Source: Peterkaempfera sp044755465
GTDB lineage: Bacteria > Actinomycetota > Actinomycetes > Streptomycetales > Streptomycetaceae
Assembly (NCBI RefSeq): GCF_044755465.1
Contig: NZ_JBIVRB010000019.1
Span: 1-64,000 of the forward strand
Length of the DNA: 64,000 nucleotides
Reading direction: 5' to 3'
Positions 24,603 through 33,026 of this stretch are shown here, in pieces. How positions within the stretch are numbered: the first letter of the stretch is position 1; each line of letters starts with the position of its first letter. The notes under the pieces are model-generated. The model worked only from the letters and a program-made list of their open reading frames with translations, ran no database searches and had not been told where the DNA came from. The position numbers were made by a program, and so were the translations under genes.

Positions 24603-25523
24603 TCAGGAGTGGCCGAGCTCGTCGGCGGGGGTCTCGGGCGCCACCAGGCCGCCGGTGCGGTCGGGGTGGAGCGGCAGCGGCTCGACCGCCAGCTCGTCCA
24701 GGATCGGCTGGGCGGGCTTGGGCGGGGTGGGCATGACCGCGGCCTCGGAGTGGCCGCCGCAGCCGTACGCCAGCGAGACGACCCGGCCGTCCGCCGGGCT
24801 GAACTCATTGCCGCAGACGCCGAACGCCTGGCCGAGCGAGCCGCCGATCGGCACCAGGAAGCCGCAGGTGGTACAGGACGCCGGGGCGGCCTGGGCCATC
24901 GCGGTCTCCGGGCCGTACGACTTCTCCCAGCGGTCGGCGCCCAGGCTCAGGCCGAGCCGGGACAGCACCCGGGGCCGGGTGAGGCCCAGCTCGTCGGCGA
25001 CGGCGGTGATGGCGCCGCGCGCCGGGGCGGGCCGCACCGGGGTGGAGCGGTCGGAGACCTCCACGTCCTCGCCGGGCACGAAGGCGGCGGCCGAGTCGTC
25101 CTCCGCGAGCGCGGAGTTCGGCGGCGGCTCGTCGGCGCCGCTCCAGCCCGGCTCCAGCCGGTCGTCGGCGGCGGCGGTGGGCAGCAGGTCGCCGGGGCCC
25201 AGGTCGCCGGGGAGCAGGCGCTCGCTCCACGGCAGCCACTCCGGGGCGAGCACCGCGTCCGGCCCGGAGAGCAGCACGGTCTCGTCCAGCGTCACCAGCC
25301 TGCTGCGCGAGGCGCGGGTCACGGTGACGGCCCAGCGCCAGCCGCGGTAGGCGGGGACCCGGCAGGCGAAGGAGTGGGTGACGACGCGGTCCCCGTCGGC
25401 CTCCGCACCGATGTACTCGCCGACCGCGTCCACACCGGCGGCGTCCACCGCGGCGGCGCGTGCGATCTCGACGGCCTCGGCACAGAGCCGGTCAGGGGTA
25501 CGGCTTCGCATCGCAGCACTCAC
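24603..25523 (-). CDS. DUF3027 domain protein
   Basis: A 306-residue protein of the actinobacterial DUF3027 family, recognisable from SRTPDRLCAEAVEIARAAA at the N terminus and the central WEKSYGPETAMAQAAPAS. A zinc-knuckle-like CTTCGF and later VCGNEFSPADGRVVSL and YGCGGHSE suggest metal binding. GTG 25523 matches the usual family start (MSAA...SRTPDR). Function is unknown. Its neighbours are the conserved sacsin-like and menaquinone genes. Confidence 0.85.
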   Translation of the reverse strand: MSAAMRSRTPDRLCAEAVEIARAAAVDAAGVDAVGEYIGAEADGDRVVTHSFACRVPAYRGWRWAVTVTRASRSRLVTLDETVLLSGPDAVLAPEWLPWSERLLPGDLGPGDLLPTAAADDRLEPGWSGADEPPPNSALAEDDSAAAFVPGEDVEVSDRSTPVRPAPARGAITAVADELGLTRPRVLSRLGLSLGADRWEKSYGPETAMAQAAPASCTTCGFLVPIGGSLGQAFGVCGNEFSPADGRVVSLAYGCGGHSEAAVMPTPPKPAQPILDELAVEPLPLHPDRTGGLVAPETPADELGHS

Positions 25524-25537
25524 GAGAATCGATTCTC
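25524..25537. promoter_or_regulatory. 14-base perfect palindrome at the DUF3027 start
   Basis: GAGAATCGATTCTC is a perfect 14-base palindrome that directly abuts the GTG start codon of the DUF3027 gene, covering where the ribosome site would be. It could be a repressor site or an RNA hairpin that blocks initiation. I cannot assign it to a known regulator. Confidence 0.5.
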
Positions 25538-25850
25538 TCCCAATCCGTTCCCTGGTCCGCCGCTGACCCGCATGCGGATCGCGCCGGAGGATGTGGCGGC
25601 GCGGCCGAGGTCGACGGCCGCCGTGATTCCTATTCTGCGGGACGATCCGGTCACCCGTGCCCCACCCGCACCAGCCGGACGCCGCCAGGGACCCTGCGGA
25701 ACGTCGTCCGTGGACCGCCCCGGCGTCCTCCGACGTCATGGTGCGCGAAGGAGCACGCTACCGGCCGGTCGGTGCCGCGCGACAGCCCGCCCGTACGACA
25801 CCGGGCCGCGCGGGCCGCAAGCGGCGTGAGGACGGGGGTTGTCGGGCAGG
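25538..25850. other. Divergent intergenic region, no gene seen
   Basis: About 310 bases between the divergent DUF3027 and MFS genes. No convincing short gene, tRNA or stable hairpin was seen; it should contain both promoters. Confidence 0.4.
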
Positions 25851-27542
25851 ATGGCGGATGTGGCCGAGGAAACCTCGTCGCAGCACGCTCTGCACGATCC
25901 GCACCAACCCGGGTCGCCGCCGCCGGGGCGGCAGGGACCGGCCGGGTCGGCACCCGCTGCCGCCCCGCGACCGGCGGCCGGGACCGACCCGGGGGCCGAC
26001 CCGGGGGCCGGTGAAGGTGCCGACGAGGGAGCCGGCGAGGAGCCCGCCGGGGAGCCCGCTGACGGCCCGTACGACCGGAGCGGCCCGGACGGTGACCCGG
26101 ACGACGACCCGGACGGCGACCCGGACGACTCGGACGGCCAGGACACCCCCGCCGGCCGGCACCCCGGCGCCGCCCGCCGCACCGGCCGCGCCGTGCACAG
26201 CGGCACCGCCGCGCTGGCCCGGGGCACCGGCCGCCTGGTGCACGGCACCGGCCGCCGCATCCGCCGGGCCACCTCGGCGGAGGGCGCGGGCGAGTCGGGG
26301 CTCGCCAAGCTGATCGAGCTGCACGCGGTCAACTCGTTCGGCGACATGCTGATCACCATCGCGCTGGCCTCGACCATCTTCTTCTCGGTCCCCACCGGCG
26401 AGGCCCGCAACCGGGTCGCCCTCTACCTGCTGATCACCATGGCCCCCTTCGCGCTGCTCGCCCCGGTGATCGGCCCGCTGCTGGACCGGCTGCCGCACGG
26501 CCGCCGGGCCGCGATGGCGATCTCGATGCTCACCCGGGCGGTGCTCGCCTGGACCATGGCCGGGGTGATCTCCGGCGGCGGCCTGGCGCTCTACCCGGAG
26601 GCGCTCGGCGTACTGGTCGCCTCCAAGGCATACGGGGTGGTCCGCAGTGTGGTGGTGCCCCGGCTGCTGCCCCGTCAGGTGACATTGGTCAAGGCCAACT
26701 CCCGGGTCACCCTGGCCGGGCTGATCGCCACCGGGGCGGCGGCCGGGGTCGGCGGACTGCTGCACCTGCTGGGGCCGAGCTGGCCGCTGCGCGGCGCCTT
26801 CCTGGTCTTCGTCGCCGGGACGCTGCTCGCCTTCGCGCTGCCGCCCGCCGTCGACTCGGCCCACGGCGAGCAGCGGGCGCTGCTGGTCAAGGAGGACGGC
26901 GGGGGCGCCGCCGAGCAGGCGGCGGCCCAGGGGCGGCTACGGGAGCGCCCGCTGCGCTCGGTCGGGCCGTCGGTGCTGCTGGCGCTGCGCGCGGTGGCGG
27001 CGCTGCGCGGCCTGTCCGGCTTCCTGACCATGTTCCTGGCCTTCCTGCTGCGCGCCGACTCGGTGGGCGGCCTGCACCCCGGGGTGGCGCTGGGCCTGGT
27101 CGCGGCCGCCGCCGGGCTCGGCAACGCGCTCGGCTCGGTGCTGGGCTCCTGGCTGCGCACCCGGGGGCCGGAGGCCACCGTGGCGGCGATGGTGGCGCTG
27201 GCGCTGGCGGCGACCGGCTGCGGGGCGCTCTGGTACGGGGCGCTGACGGTGACCCTGGTGGCGGCGGCGGCCGGAGTCGCCCAGTCGCTGGGCAAGCTGG
27301 CGCTGGACGCGCTGATCCAGCGGGACGTGCCGGAGCAGGTGCGCACCTCGGCGTTCGCCCGCTCGGAGACCCTGATGCAGCTGTGCTGGGTGGTCGGCGG
27401 CGGCCTCGGGATCGTGCTGCCGCTCAACGGCGTGCTGGGCATGGGGGTGGCCGCCGGGATCATGGCGGTGGCGCTGGCGTTCACGCTGTGGAGCCTGTTC
27501 GGACGTGATCGCGGCGGCACACCGCACCCCCGCGCGGCGTGA
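25851..27542 (+). CDS. MFS transporter with acidic N-terminal extension
   Basis: A 563-residue protein. The first ~155 residues are a disordered Pro/Ala/Gly/Asp-rich segment with an acidic repeat (DGDPDDDPDGDPDDSDG), then a basic stretch. About twelve transmembrane helices follow, typical of the major facilitator superfamily, with GPLLDRLPHGRRAAM as the loop 2-3 motif. Substrate is unknown. ATG 25851 follows GGGCAGG; ATG 25839 is possible. It is syntenic with DUF2771 and the menaquinone genes in streptomycetes. Confidence 0.83.
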   Translation: MADVAEETSSQHALHDPHQPGSPPPGRQGPAGSAPAAAPRPAAGTDPGADPGAGEGADEGAGEEPAGEPADGPYDRSGPDGDPDDDPDGDPDDSDGQDTPAGRHPGAARRTGRAVHSGTAALARGTGRLVHGTGRRIRRATSAEGAGESGLAKLIELHAVNSFGDMLITIALASTIFFSVPTGEARNRVALYLLITMAPFALLAPVIGPLLDRLPHGRRAAMAISMLTRAVLAWTMAGVISGGGLALYPEALGVLVASKAYGVVRSVVVPRLLPRQVTLVKANSRVTLAGLIATGAAAGVGGLLHLLGPSWPLRGAFLVFVAGTLLAFALPPAVDSAHGEQRALLVKEDGGGAAEQAAAQGRLRERPLRSVGPSVLLALRAVAALRGLSGFLTMFLAFLLRADSVGGLHPGVALGLVAAAAGLGNALGSVLGSWLRTRGPEATVAAMVALALAATGCGALWYGALTVTLVAAAAGVAQSLGKLALDALIQRDVPEQVRTSAFARSETLMQLCWVVGGGLGIVLPLNGVLGMGVAAGIMAVALAFTLWSLFGRDRGGTPHPRAA

Positions 27543-27569
27543 CGAGGGAAGAACGGTAGCCTCCATGCC

Positions 27570-28094
27570 ATGAGCATCAACAGCCGCGGCATCGCCGCTC
27601 TCGGCGCGATCGTCGTGATCGGCGCCGCCACGGTGGGTTTCTCCGTCGCCCATGCGACCGGCGTGGAGAAGCCGGTCAACCGGATGGTCACCCTGGTGGC
27701 CGGGACCGGCAGCATCAACTCCGAGCCGACCTGCTGGAACGACGGCAAGCCGCTCGACGAGGCCGCGCAGCAGGCCTGCCAGACCAAGGTCGGCAAGCTC
27801 CAGAAGTCCGGCAAGCTGCCCACCATCGAGGTGAACAACGGCGACCGGGTCGGCGTCGGGGTGGACCCGGACATCGCCAAGCGGGGCTGGGGCGCCTACA
27901 CCGACGCGGGCAGCCAGACCCCCGCGTTCATCGCCACCCCGCGCAAGAACTCCACCTACTCGGGTTCGGTCGCCGCCCCCACCGTGCTGAAGTCCGGTGA
28001 GAAGGACACCCTGGTCACGGTCTACGAGGCCGACGTGAAGAACCAGGAGATCTACGGCGTCTGGTACTTCGTCCTGCGGAACACGGACGTCTGA
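27570..28094 (+). CDS. DUF2771 secreted or membrane-anchored protein
   Basis: A 174-residue protein with an N-terminal hydrophobic segment (about 8-27) that may be a signal or anchor, and an extracytoplasmic domain containing CWNDGKPLDEAAQQAC (a likely disulfide) and ending YGVWYFVLRNTDV. This is the actinobacterial DUF2771 family of unknown role. It lies 27 bases after the MFS gene and probably shares its message. Confidence 0.83.
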   Translation: MSINSRGIAALGAIVVIGAATVGFSVAHATGVEKPVNRMVTLVAGTGSINSEPTCWNDGKPLDEAAQQACQTKVGKLQKSGKLPTIEVNNGDRVGVGVDPDIAKRGWGAYTDAGSQTPAFIATPRKNSTYSGSVAAPTVLKSGEKDTLVTVYEADVKNQEIYGVWYFVLRNTDV

Positions 28095-28117
28095 GCCGCC
28101 GTACCGCCCTCTCCGCG

Positions 28118-28936
28118 ATGAGCGAGGCCGCGATGAGCGAGGCAGCGCACGACGACGGCGGGCAGCCGGGCCGGGTGGCCCGGCTGCTGGTCGTCACCGC
28201 CGTGGCGGCGGAGGCCGACGCGGTGGTCGCCGGGCTGCGGGCCGCCGCCGACGCCGAGGTGCATCCGGACGGCCGGACGGTCCGGGTGGGCCCCGCCCAA
28301 AGCCCGGACGCGAGCCCGGACGCGAGCCCGGACGCGGTGGAGGTCCTGGTGTGCGCCGCCGGGGTCGGCCCCGCCGCCGCAGCCGCCGCCACCGCGATCG
28401 CCTGCTGCCGGGCCCGGTACGACCTGGTGGTCTCGGCGGGCATCGGCGGCGGCTTCGCCCCGGCCGCGCCGGTCGGCTCGCTGGTGGTGGCGGACGCACT
28501 GCTCGCCGCCGACCTGGGCGCCACCACGGCCGACGGGTTCAGCGACGTCTCCGAGCTGGGCTTCGGCACCGTACGGCACACCCCGCCGCCCGGCGCCGTG
28601 GCCCTGACCGCCGGGGCGCTGCGCGCCACCGGCCTCGCCACCGCCGTGGGCCCGGTGCTGACCGTCTCCACCGTCACCGGCACGGCGGCCCGCGCCGCCG
28701 AGCTGGCCGCCCGGCACCCCGGCGCGGCGGCCGAGGCCATGGAGGGCTTCGGCGTCGCGGAGGCCGCCGTCCGGCACGGCCTGCCGGTGCTGGAGCTGCG
28801 CGCGGTGTCCAACCCGGTGGGCCCGCGCGACCGCGCCGCCTGGCGGATCGGTGACGCGCTGGCGGCCCTGCGGCAGGCGTTCGCCGCGCTGCCGTACCGG
28901 GAACTGATCGACATCGCCGCGAAGGAGGCCCCCTGA
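28118..28936 (+). CDS. mqnB: Futalosine hydrolase
   Basis: A 272-residue nucleosidase of the MTA/SAH phosphorylase fold. It cleaves (aminodeoxy)futalosine to the dehypoxanthine form and the purine base in the futalosine route to menaquinone. VVTAVAAEADAV, SAGIGGGFAP and EAMEGFGVAEAA give the family pattern, the last including the catalytic-region Glu. The start region is duplicated: a 15-base unit beginning ATGAGCGAGG occurs twice, giving two tandem start codons (28118, 28133). An SPDA triple repeat lies near residues 65-76. The mqnD gene follows one base after the stop. Confidence 0.9.
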   Translation: MSEAAMSEAAHDDGGQPGRVARLLVVTAVAAEADAVVAGLRAAADAEVHPDGRTVRVGPAQSPDASPDASPDAVEVLVCAAGVGPAAAAAATAIACCRARYDLVVSAGIGGGFAPAAPVGSLVVADALLAADLGATTADGFSDVSELGFGTVRHTPPPGAVALTAGALRATGLATAVGPVLTVSTVTGTAARAAELAARHPGAAAEAMEGFGVAEAAVRHGLPVLELRAVSNPVGPRDRAAWRIGDALAALRQAFAALPYRELIDIAAKEAP

Positions 28937-28937
28937 C

Positions 28938-29855
28938 ATGCCCGAGCCGACGCCCTCCCTCCAGGCCCCGCCCGCACCGCCGGCCGCCGACCGGCTGCCC
29001 GAGCGGCTGTCGATCGCCTTCTCCCCCTGCCCCAACGACACCTTCGTCTTCCACGCCTGGGCGCACGGCCTGGTGCCGGGCGCGACCGCGCCCGAGGTGA
29101 CCTTCGCCGACATCGACATCACCAACGGGCTGGCCGAGCGCGGCGAGCTGGACGTGCTGAAGATCTCCTACGCGGCGCTGCCCTGGGTGCTGGACGAGTA
29201 CGCGCTGCTGCCGTGCGGCGGGGCGCTGGGGCGCGGCTGCGGCCCGCTGGTGCTCACCGGCCCGGACGCCCCGGCGGACCCGGCGGCGCTGGCCGGCAAG
29301 GTCGTCGCGGTGCCCAGCGAGCGTTCCACCGCCTACCTGCTGTTCCGGCTCTGGGCGGCCAGGGCGGTGCCGGGCGGGCTGGGCGAGGTCCGGGTGCTGC
29401 CGTTCCACGAGATCATGCCCGCCGTACGGGACGGCCTGGTCGACGCCGGACTGGTGATCCACGAGGCCCGCTTCACCTACGGGCAGTACGGGCTGCGCTG
29501 CCTGGCCGACATGGGCGAGGCGTGGGAGGCCGACACCGGGCTGCCGATCCCGCTGGGCGCCATCGTCGCCCGCCGCTCACTGGGCCGCGACCGGCTGCTC
29601 GCCCTGGCCGACACCGTACGCGACTCGGTCCGGATGGCCTGGGACGACCCGGAGGCGTCCCGGGGCTATGTGATGGGCCACGCCCAGGAGATGGACCCGG
29701 CCGTCGCGGACCAGCACATCGGCCTGTACGTCAACGAGTTCACCGCCGACCTGGGCGAGGCCGGGCACGCCGCCGTACGGGGGCTGCTCACCCGGGCCGC
29801 CGCCGAGGGCCTGGTACCGGCCGTGGCCCCGGCGGCGCTGGACTTCCCGGGCTGA
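28938..29855 (+). CDS. mqnD: 1,4-dihydroxy-6-naphthoate synthase
   Basis: A 305-residue periplasmic-binding-protein-fold enzyme that converts cyclic dehypoxanthine futalosine to 1,4-dihydroxy-6-naphthoate in the cytoplasm. SPCPNDTFVFHAW, LDVLKISYAALPW and the central GLVIHEARFTYG (with the catalytic-region His) are characteristic. A 25-residue Pro/Ala-rich head precedes the domain. It is one base downstream of mqnB, so the two consecutive-pathway enzymes are co-expressed. Confidence 0.93.
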   Translation: MPEPTPSLQAPPAPPAADRLPERLSIAFSPCPNDTFVFHAWAHGLVPGATAPEVTFADIDITNGLAERGELDVLKISYAALPWVLDEYALLPCGGALGRGCGPLVLTGPDAPADPAALAGKVVAVPSERSTAYLLFRLWAARAVPGGLGEVRVLPFHEIMPAVRDGLVDAGLVIHEARFTYGQYGLRCLADMGEAWEADTGLPIPLGAIVARRSLGRDRLLALADTVRDSVRMAWDDPEASRGYVMGHAQEMDPAVADQHIGLYVNEFTADLGEAGHAAVRGLLTRAAAEGLVPAVAPAALDFPG

Positions 29856-29869
29856 CCGGGCGGCCCTCC

Positions 29870-30253
29870 TCAGACGTCGAACTGGTCGGCCACCGCACGC
29901 AGCAGGGTCGCCAGCTTCTGGCCGGTCGGCTTGTTGGGGTAGCGGCCGTGCTGGAGACCGGGCAGCACCACGTCCAGCGTGGAGATCAGGTCCTGCACGA
30001 TCGGCGCCATCTCGTCCGGCTTGCGGCGCTGCGCCGCCGCGACCGAGGGCAGGCTCTCCAGCAGGGCCACCGACAGCGCCTGGTCGCCCCGGTGCCCGGC
30101 GACCACGCCGAACTCCACCCGCTGCCCCGGCTTGAGCGTGGTCACGCCGTCGGGCAGCGCCTTGGAGTGTACGAAGACGTCACCGCCGTCGTCGCGGGAG
30201 AGGAAGCCGAAGCCCTTCTCGCTGTTGAACCACTTGACCTTGCCGGTAGGCAC
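29870..30253 (-). CDS. Cold-shock domain protein with C-terminal extension
   Basis: A 127-residue protein. Residues 1-66 are a cold-shock domain with RNP1 (KGFGFL) and RNP2 (VFVHS), binding single-stranded RNA/DNA. Residues about 67-127 are a helical extension found in the larger actinobacterial CspA-like proteins. It converges on mqnD with 14 bases between stops, which matches the known streptomycete order of these genes. Confidence 0.92.
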   Translation of the reverse strand: MPTGKVKWFNSEKGFGFLSRDDGGDVFVHSKALPDGVTTLKPGQRVEFGVVAGHRGDQALSVALLESLPSVAAAQRRKPDEMAPIVQDLISTLDVVLPGLQHGRYPNKPTGQKLATLLRAVADQFDV

Positions 30254-30732
30254 GGGAGACCTCGTCCAGGGTGTCAGGGATGTCGGGAGAGTCCGACGAC
30301 CGTTGGCTGATGGGTGGGACGCCCGCGCCCGACCGGTGCCGGCGGGGCGCGGTGCGGGCTGCCCCGGGTGGAACTAGCGGGCAGTCGCAAGATTAACGGG
30401 CGGCGCTTCGGGCAGGCGGGCGACTCGTACGCCGTCCACCCCGCCCGGATGGCGATACCGACCGGCTCTGCCGCTCCGGGCACGCCGGGGTCGCGACGCG
30501 GTGTCGACCATTCGTACGCACCCCCCGGTCCGGACGCCGGGGCCCCTACGGCCCCGTGCGTGACGTGCATACCCGTGCACGGTCCGTACTTAACCCCCAG
30601 GACGGCCGACATCGCAACGCGCGTCCGCCTGCACGCCCGCGCCCGGCCGCCGCCCCGCACCCGTGCCACCCGCCCACCCAGGTGGCGAAGCTGCGACACT
30701 GGAGGCGCCCCAGTCCCGCCCTTGGAGTCCGT
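30254..30732. promoter_or_regulatory. Cold-shock gene upstream region
   Basis: A 479-base divergent gap between the cold-shock gene and a small membrane-protein gene. Its length would allow a long, structured 5' leader as is common for cold-shock genes. No convincing gene or exact promoter boxes were identified. Confidence 0.35.
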
Positions 30733-30963
30733 GTGAGCACCGAGACCAGCACCACCGGCGACGCCCTCGTCCGCACCGGCGCCGTCGTCTTCATCGCCGG
30801 CGCGGTGGCGACCGTCGCCACCTTCGTCCCGCTCTTCCTCGACCTCACCCGGCTGCCCACCGCCGCGTACTGGCTCAGCATGCTGATGCCGGTCGGCTTC
30901 CTGGTCGCCCTGCTCGGCCTGCTGCGCACCGCCCGCGAGCAGCGCCGCCACACGGCGGGCTGA
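30733..30963 (+). CDS. Small two-helix membrane protein
   Basis: A 76-residue protein starting MSTETSTTGD with two hydrophobic helices (about 16-38 and 42-62) and a basic tail REQRRH. GTG 30733 follows TTGGAG. It resembles small integral membrane proteins encoded beside cold-shock genes in streptomycetes; no function is known. Confidence 0.68.
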   Translation: MSTETSTTGDALVRTGAVVFIAGAVATVATFVPLFLDLTRLPTAAYWLSMLMPVGFLVALLGLLRTAREQRRHTAG

Positions 30964-30965
30964 CA

Positions 30966-31196
30966 CCGGCCCAGCCCGGCGGGGACATCATCGCCTATGG
31001 CGGCGGCACTCTGGTCTCCGAGCTGATCGCCCAGGACCTGCTGGACGAACTGCACCTGTTCGTCAACCCGACCGCGCTCGGCTCCGGCAGGCCCGTCTTC
31101 CCCGACACCGGTGCCCGCCGGCGGTTCCGCCTGGTCTCCGCCCACCCCTTCGCCTGCGGGATAACCGCACTGCACCTGGCGCCCGAGCGTTCCTGA
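30966..31196 (+). pseudogene. Remnant of a dihydrofolate reductase/RibD C-terminal family protein
   Basis: The frame ending at 31196 reads GGDIIAYGGGTLVSEL, then DELHLFVNPTALGSGRPVF, the C-terminal third of DHFR/RibD-like reductases. The first two thirds (substrate and NADPH core) are missing, and there is no start codon or ribosome site in front: the fragment begins right after the preceding stop codon. It is therefore a 5'-truncated relic. Confidence 0.75.
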
Positions 31197-31219
31197 CCCC
31201 GGCCGCCGAGGCTGCGGTG

Positions 31220-31645
31220 TCAGCGGCCGGAACCGTGCGCGGCCAGCCTGCCGAGCAGGTCGACGCAGTCCGCCAGCCGCTGCTGCTCGGCCGCCGACAG
31301 TTCGGCCGCGATGGCTTCGGCCAGCCAGTCCGCCCGCCGCTCCCGACGCGCGTACAGCGCCCGCCGGCCCGGTTCGGTCAGCGTGATCAGGACCTTGCGC
31401 CGGTCCTCGGGGTGCGGCTGCTGGTCCGCGAGGCCCTGCTCCAGCAGCCGGCCGACCGCCCTGGCCATCGACTGGTGGCGGACCTGCTGCCTGGCGGCCA
31501 GTTCGCTGGTCGTCATCGGCCCCTCGCGGTCCAGGAAGCCCAAGGCGGCAGCCTGCGCCGCCGGCATGTCGTCGGTGTGCCGCGCGCTGCGCACCAGGCT
31601 GCCGAGGACGGCCCGCAGGTCACTGGCGATCTGCTGCTCCTTCAC
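31220..31645 (-). CDS. MarR family transcriptional regulator
   Basis: A 141-residue winged-helix regulator: dimer helices at both ends, recognition helix around QQVRHQSMARAVGRLLEQGL and the wing DPHPEDRRKVLITLTEPG-like segment (HPEDRRKVLITLT). It is divergent from an MBL-fold hydrolase with a dyad between them, so it probably represses itself and that gene in response to a small ligand. The start is GTG 31645. Confidence 0.88.
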   Translation of the reverse strand: MKEQQIASDLRAVLGSLVRSARHTDDMPAAQAAALGFLDREGPMTTSELAARQQVRHQSMARAVGRLLEQGLADQQPHPEDRRKVLITLTEPGRRALYARRERRADWLAEAIAAELSAAEQQRLADCVDLLGRLAAHGSGR

Positions 31646-31670
31646 CCGCCCACCCTACATCCAGCCCAGC

Positions 31671-31689
31671 TGTACAGCCTTGCTGTATA
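31671..31689. promoter_or_regulatory. MarR operator candidate
   Basis: TGTACAGC (31671-31678) and GCTGTATA (31682-31689) form an inverted repeat with a 3-base spacer and one mismatch. It is AT-rich, ends nine bases before the MBL gene start and lies 25 bases before the MarR gene start, ideal for control of both. Confidence 0.6.
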
Positions 31690-31698
31690 TTCCGGACC

Positions 31699-32340
31699 AT
31701 GAAGATGACCACCCTGGGCCACTCCTGCGTACGGCTGGAACGGGACGGCGTCACCGTCGTCATCGACCCCGGCTGTTTCAGCGACCCCGACGCACTGGCC
31801 GGCGCCGACGCCGTACTCGTCACCCATGAGCACATCGACCATGTCGTCCCCGACCGGCTGCGCGCGACCCCCGCCGACGTCCGGATCTGGACCAACCCGG
31901 CGGTCGCCGCCCACCTCTCCGACCTCGGCGGACGCGTCCACACCGTCCGGCACGGCGACGTCTTCGAGGTCGGCCCGCTGGAGTTCCATGTGTACGGGGA
32001 GAAGCACGCCACCATCCACCGCGACTTCACCGAGTTCGACAACGTCGGCTTCCTGGTCGACGGGCTCTTCCACCCCGGCGACGCGCTCACCGTCCCGACG
32101 GAGAAGGTGCGGACGCTGCTCGCCCCCGCCGGCGCCCCCTGGGTGAAGCTCGCGGAGGTGGTCGACTACGTCCGCGAGGTCGACCCCGAGGAGGTCTACC
32201 TCATCCACAACGCCGTACTCAGCGCCCCCGCCCTCGACACCCACACCCAGCTGCTCACCACCCTGGTCGGCGGCCCGGACGGCCCGCCCGTCCACGCCTG
32301 GACCACCGGCGACAGCGCCACCCTCGGCCCCCGGGCGTGA
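31699..32340 (+). CDS. MBL-fold metallo-hydrolase
   Basis: A 213-residue beta-lactamase-fold hydrolase of the UlaG/YtkL-like group. The metal motif is THEHIDHV (H-x-H-x-D-H), with further ligands in FHPGDAL and the late H in IHNAVL. N-terminal LGHSCVRLERDGVTVVIDPG is typical. Substrate is unknown. The nine-base space to the MarR-type dyad suggests repression by the divergent MarR protein. Confidence 0.87.
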   Translation: MKMTTLGHSCVRLERDGVTVVIDPGCFSDPDALAGADAVLVTHEHIDHVVPDRLRATPADVRIWTNPAVAAHLSDLGGRVHTVRHGDVFEVGPLEFHVYGEKHATIHRDFTEFDNVGFLVDGLFHPGDALTVPTEKVRTLLAPAGAPWVKLAEVVDYVREVDPEEVYLIHNAVLSAPALDTHTQLLTTLVGGPDGPPVHAWTTGDSATLGPRA

Positions 32341-32456
32341 GCAGCCCCGGCACCGGCTGAGACGCGGGTCACACCCGTCCGGCTCACCGACGTGTCACAT
32401 TCCGGCGGCCCGCCCGGTCAATGCTGTGCAAGCGTCACCACAGCGAGGAGACCACC

Positions 32457-32930
32457 ATGGACGCCCGGCTCAACCTCTACGCCAGCCCCGTCGCGCTCAA
32501 GTTCGGGAAGTACATCAACTCGGCGGGCAGGGCCGTCACGGACTCGACCCTGCCCGCCGCGACGCAGGAACTGGTGAAGATCCGGGCCAGCCAGATCAAC
32601 GGCTGCGGCTTCTGCACCGACATGCACACCAAGGACGCCACCCAGGCCGGGGAGACCCCGGTACGGCTCAACCTGATCGCGACCTGGCGTGAGGCCACGG
32701 TGTTCACCGACGCCGAGCGGGCGGCCCTGGAGCTGACCGAGCAGGGCACCCGCATCGCCGACGCGGCGGGCGGCGTCACGGACGAGGTCTGGGCCAACGC
32801 CGCCAAGCACTACGACGAGGAGCAGTTGGCCGCGCTGGTCGCCCTGATCGCCCTGATCAACGCCTACAACCGGCTGAACGTGATCACCCAGCAGCCGGCC
32901 GGCGACTACCAGCCGGGCCAGTTCGACTGA
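32457..32930 (+). CDS. Carboxymuconolactone decarboxylase family protein (AhpD-like)
   Basis: A 157-residue AhpD-like protein with the redox motif CGFCTDMH (Cys-x2-Cys plus His). Such proteins are peroxidase-type or redox partners; true decarboxylase activity is not implied. GAGGAG before ATG 32457 fixes the start. A stem-loop terminator follows. Confidence 0.88.
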   Translation: MDARLNLYASPVALKFGKYINSAGRAVTDSTLPAATQELVKIRASQINGCGFCTDMHTKDATQAGETPVRLNLIATWREATVFTDAERAALELTEQGTRIADAAGGVTDEVWANAAKHYDEEQLAALVALIALINAYNRLNVITQQPAGDYQPGQFD

Positions 32931-32977
32931 CCGCAGCCACCGCGCCCGGGGCCGGCCACCCGCCGTACGGAGCCGGT

Positions 32978-32997
32978 ACCGGGCCTTCGGGCCCGGT
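32978..32997. terminator. Bidirectional terminator with TTCG loop
   Basis: ACCGGGCC and GGCCCGGT form an 8-bp perfect stem capped by a TTCG tetraloop. An outer pair, GGAGCCGGT with ACCGGCTCC (to ~33020), extends it. It lies between the convergent AhpD-like and P450 genes. Confidence 0.75.
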
Positions 32998-33026
32998 CGT
33001 TCGGCGGCGCCGCACCGGCTCCGGTC

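Noticed and set aside
20982..25829. Very long open frames antisense to real genes (also 3-1994, 47038-51744, 55931-59725, 1950-4832)
   Set aside because: High GC suppresses stop codons in other frames. These frames are Arg/Gly/Ala/His-rich, match no family and lie opposite well-supported genes.
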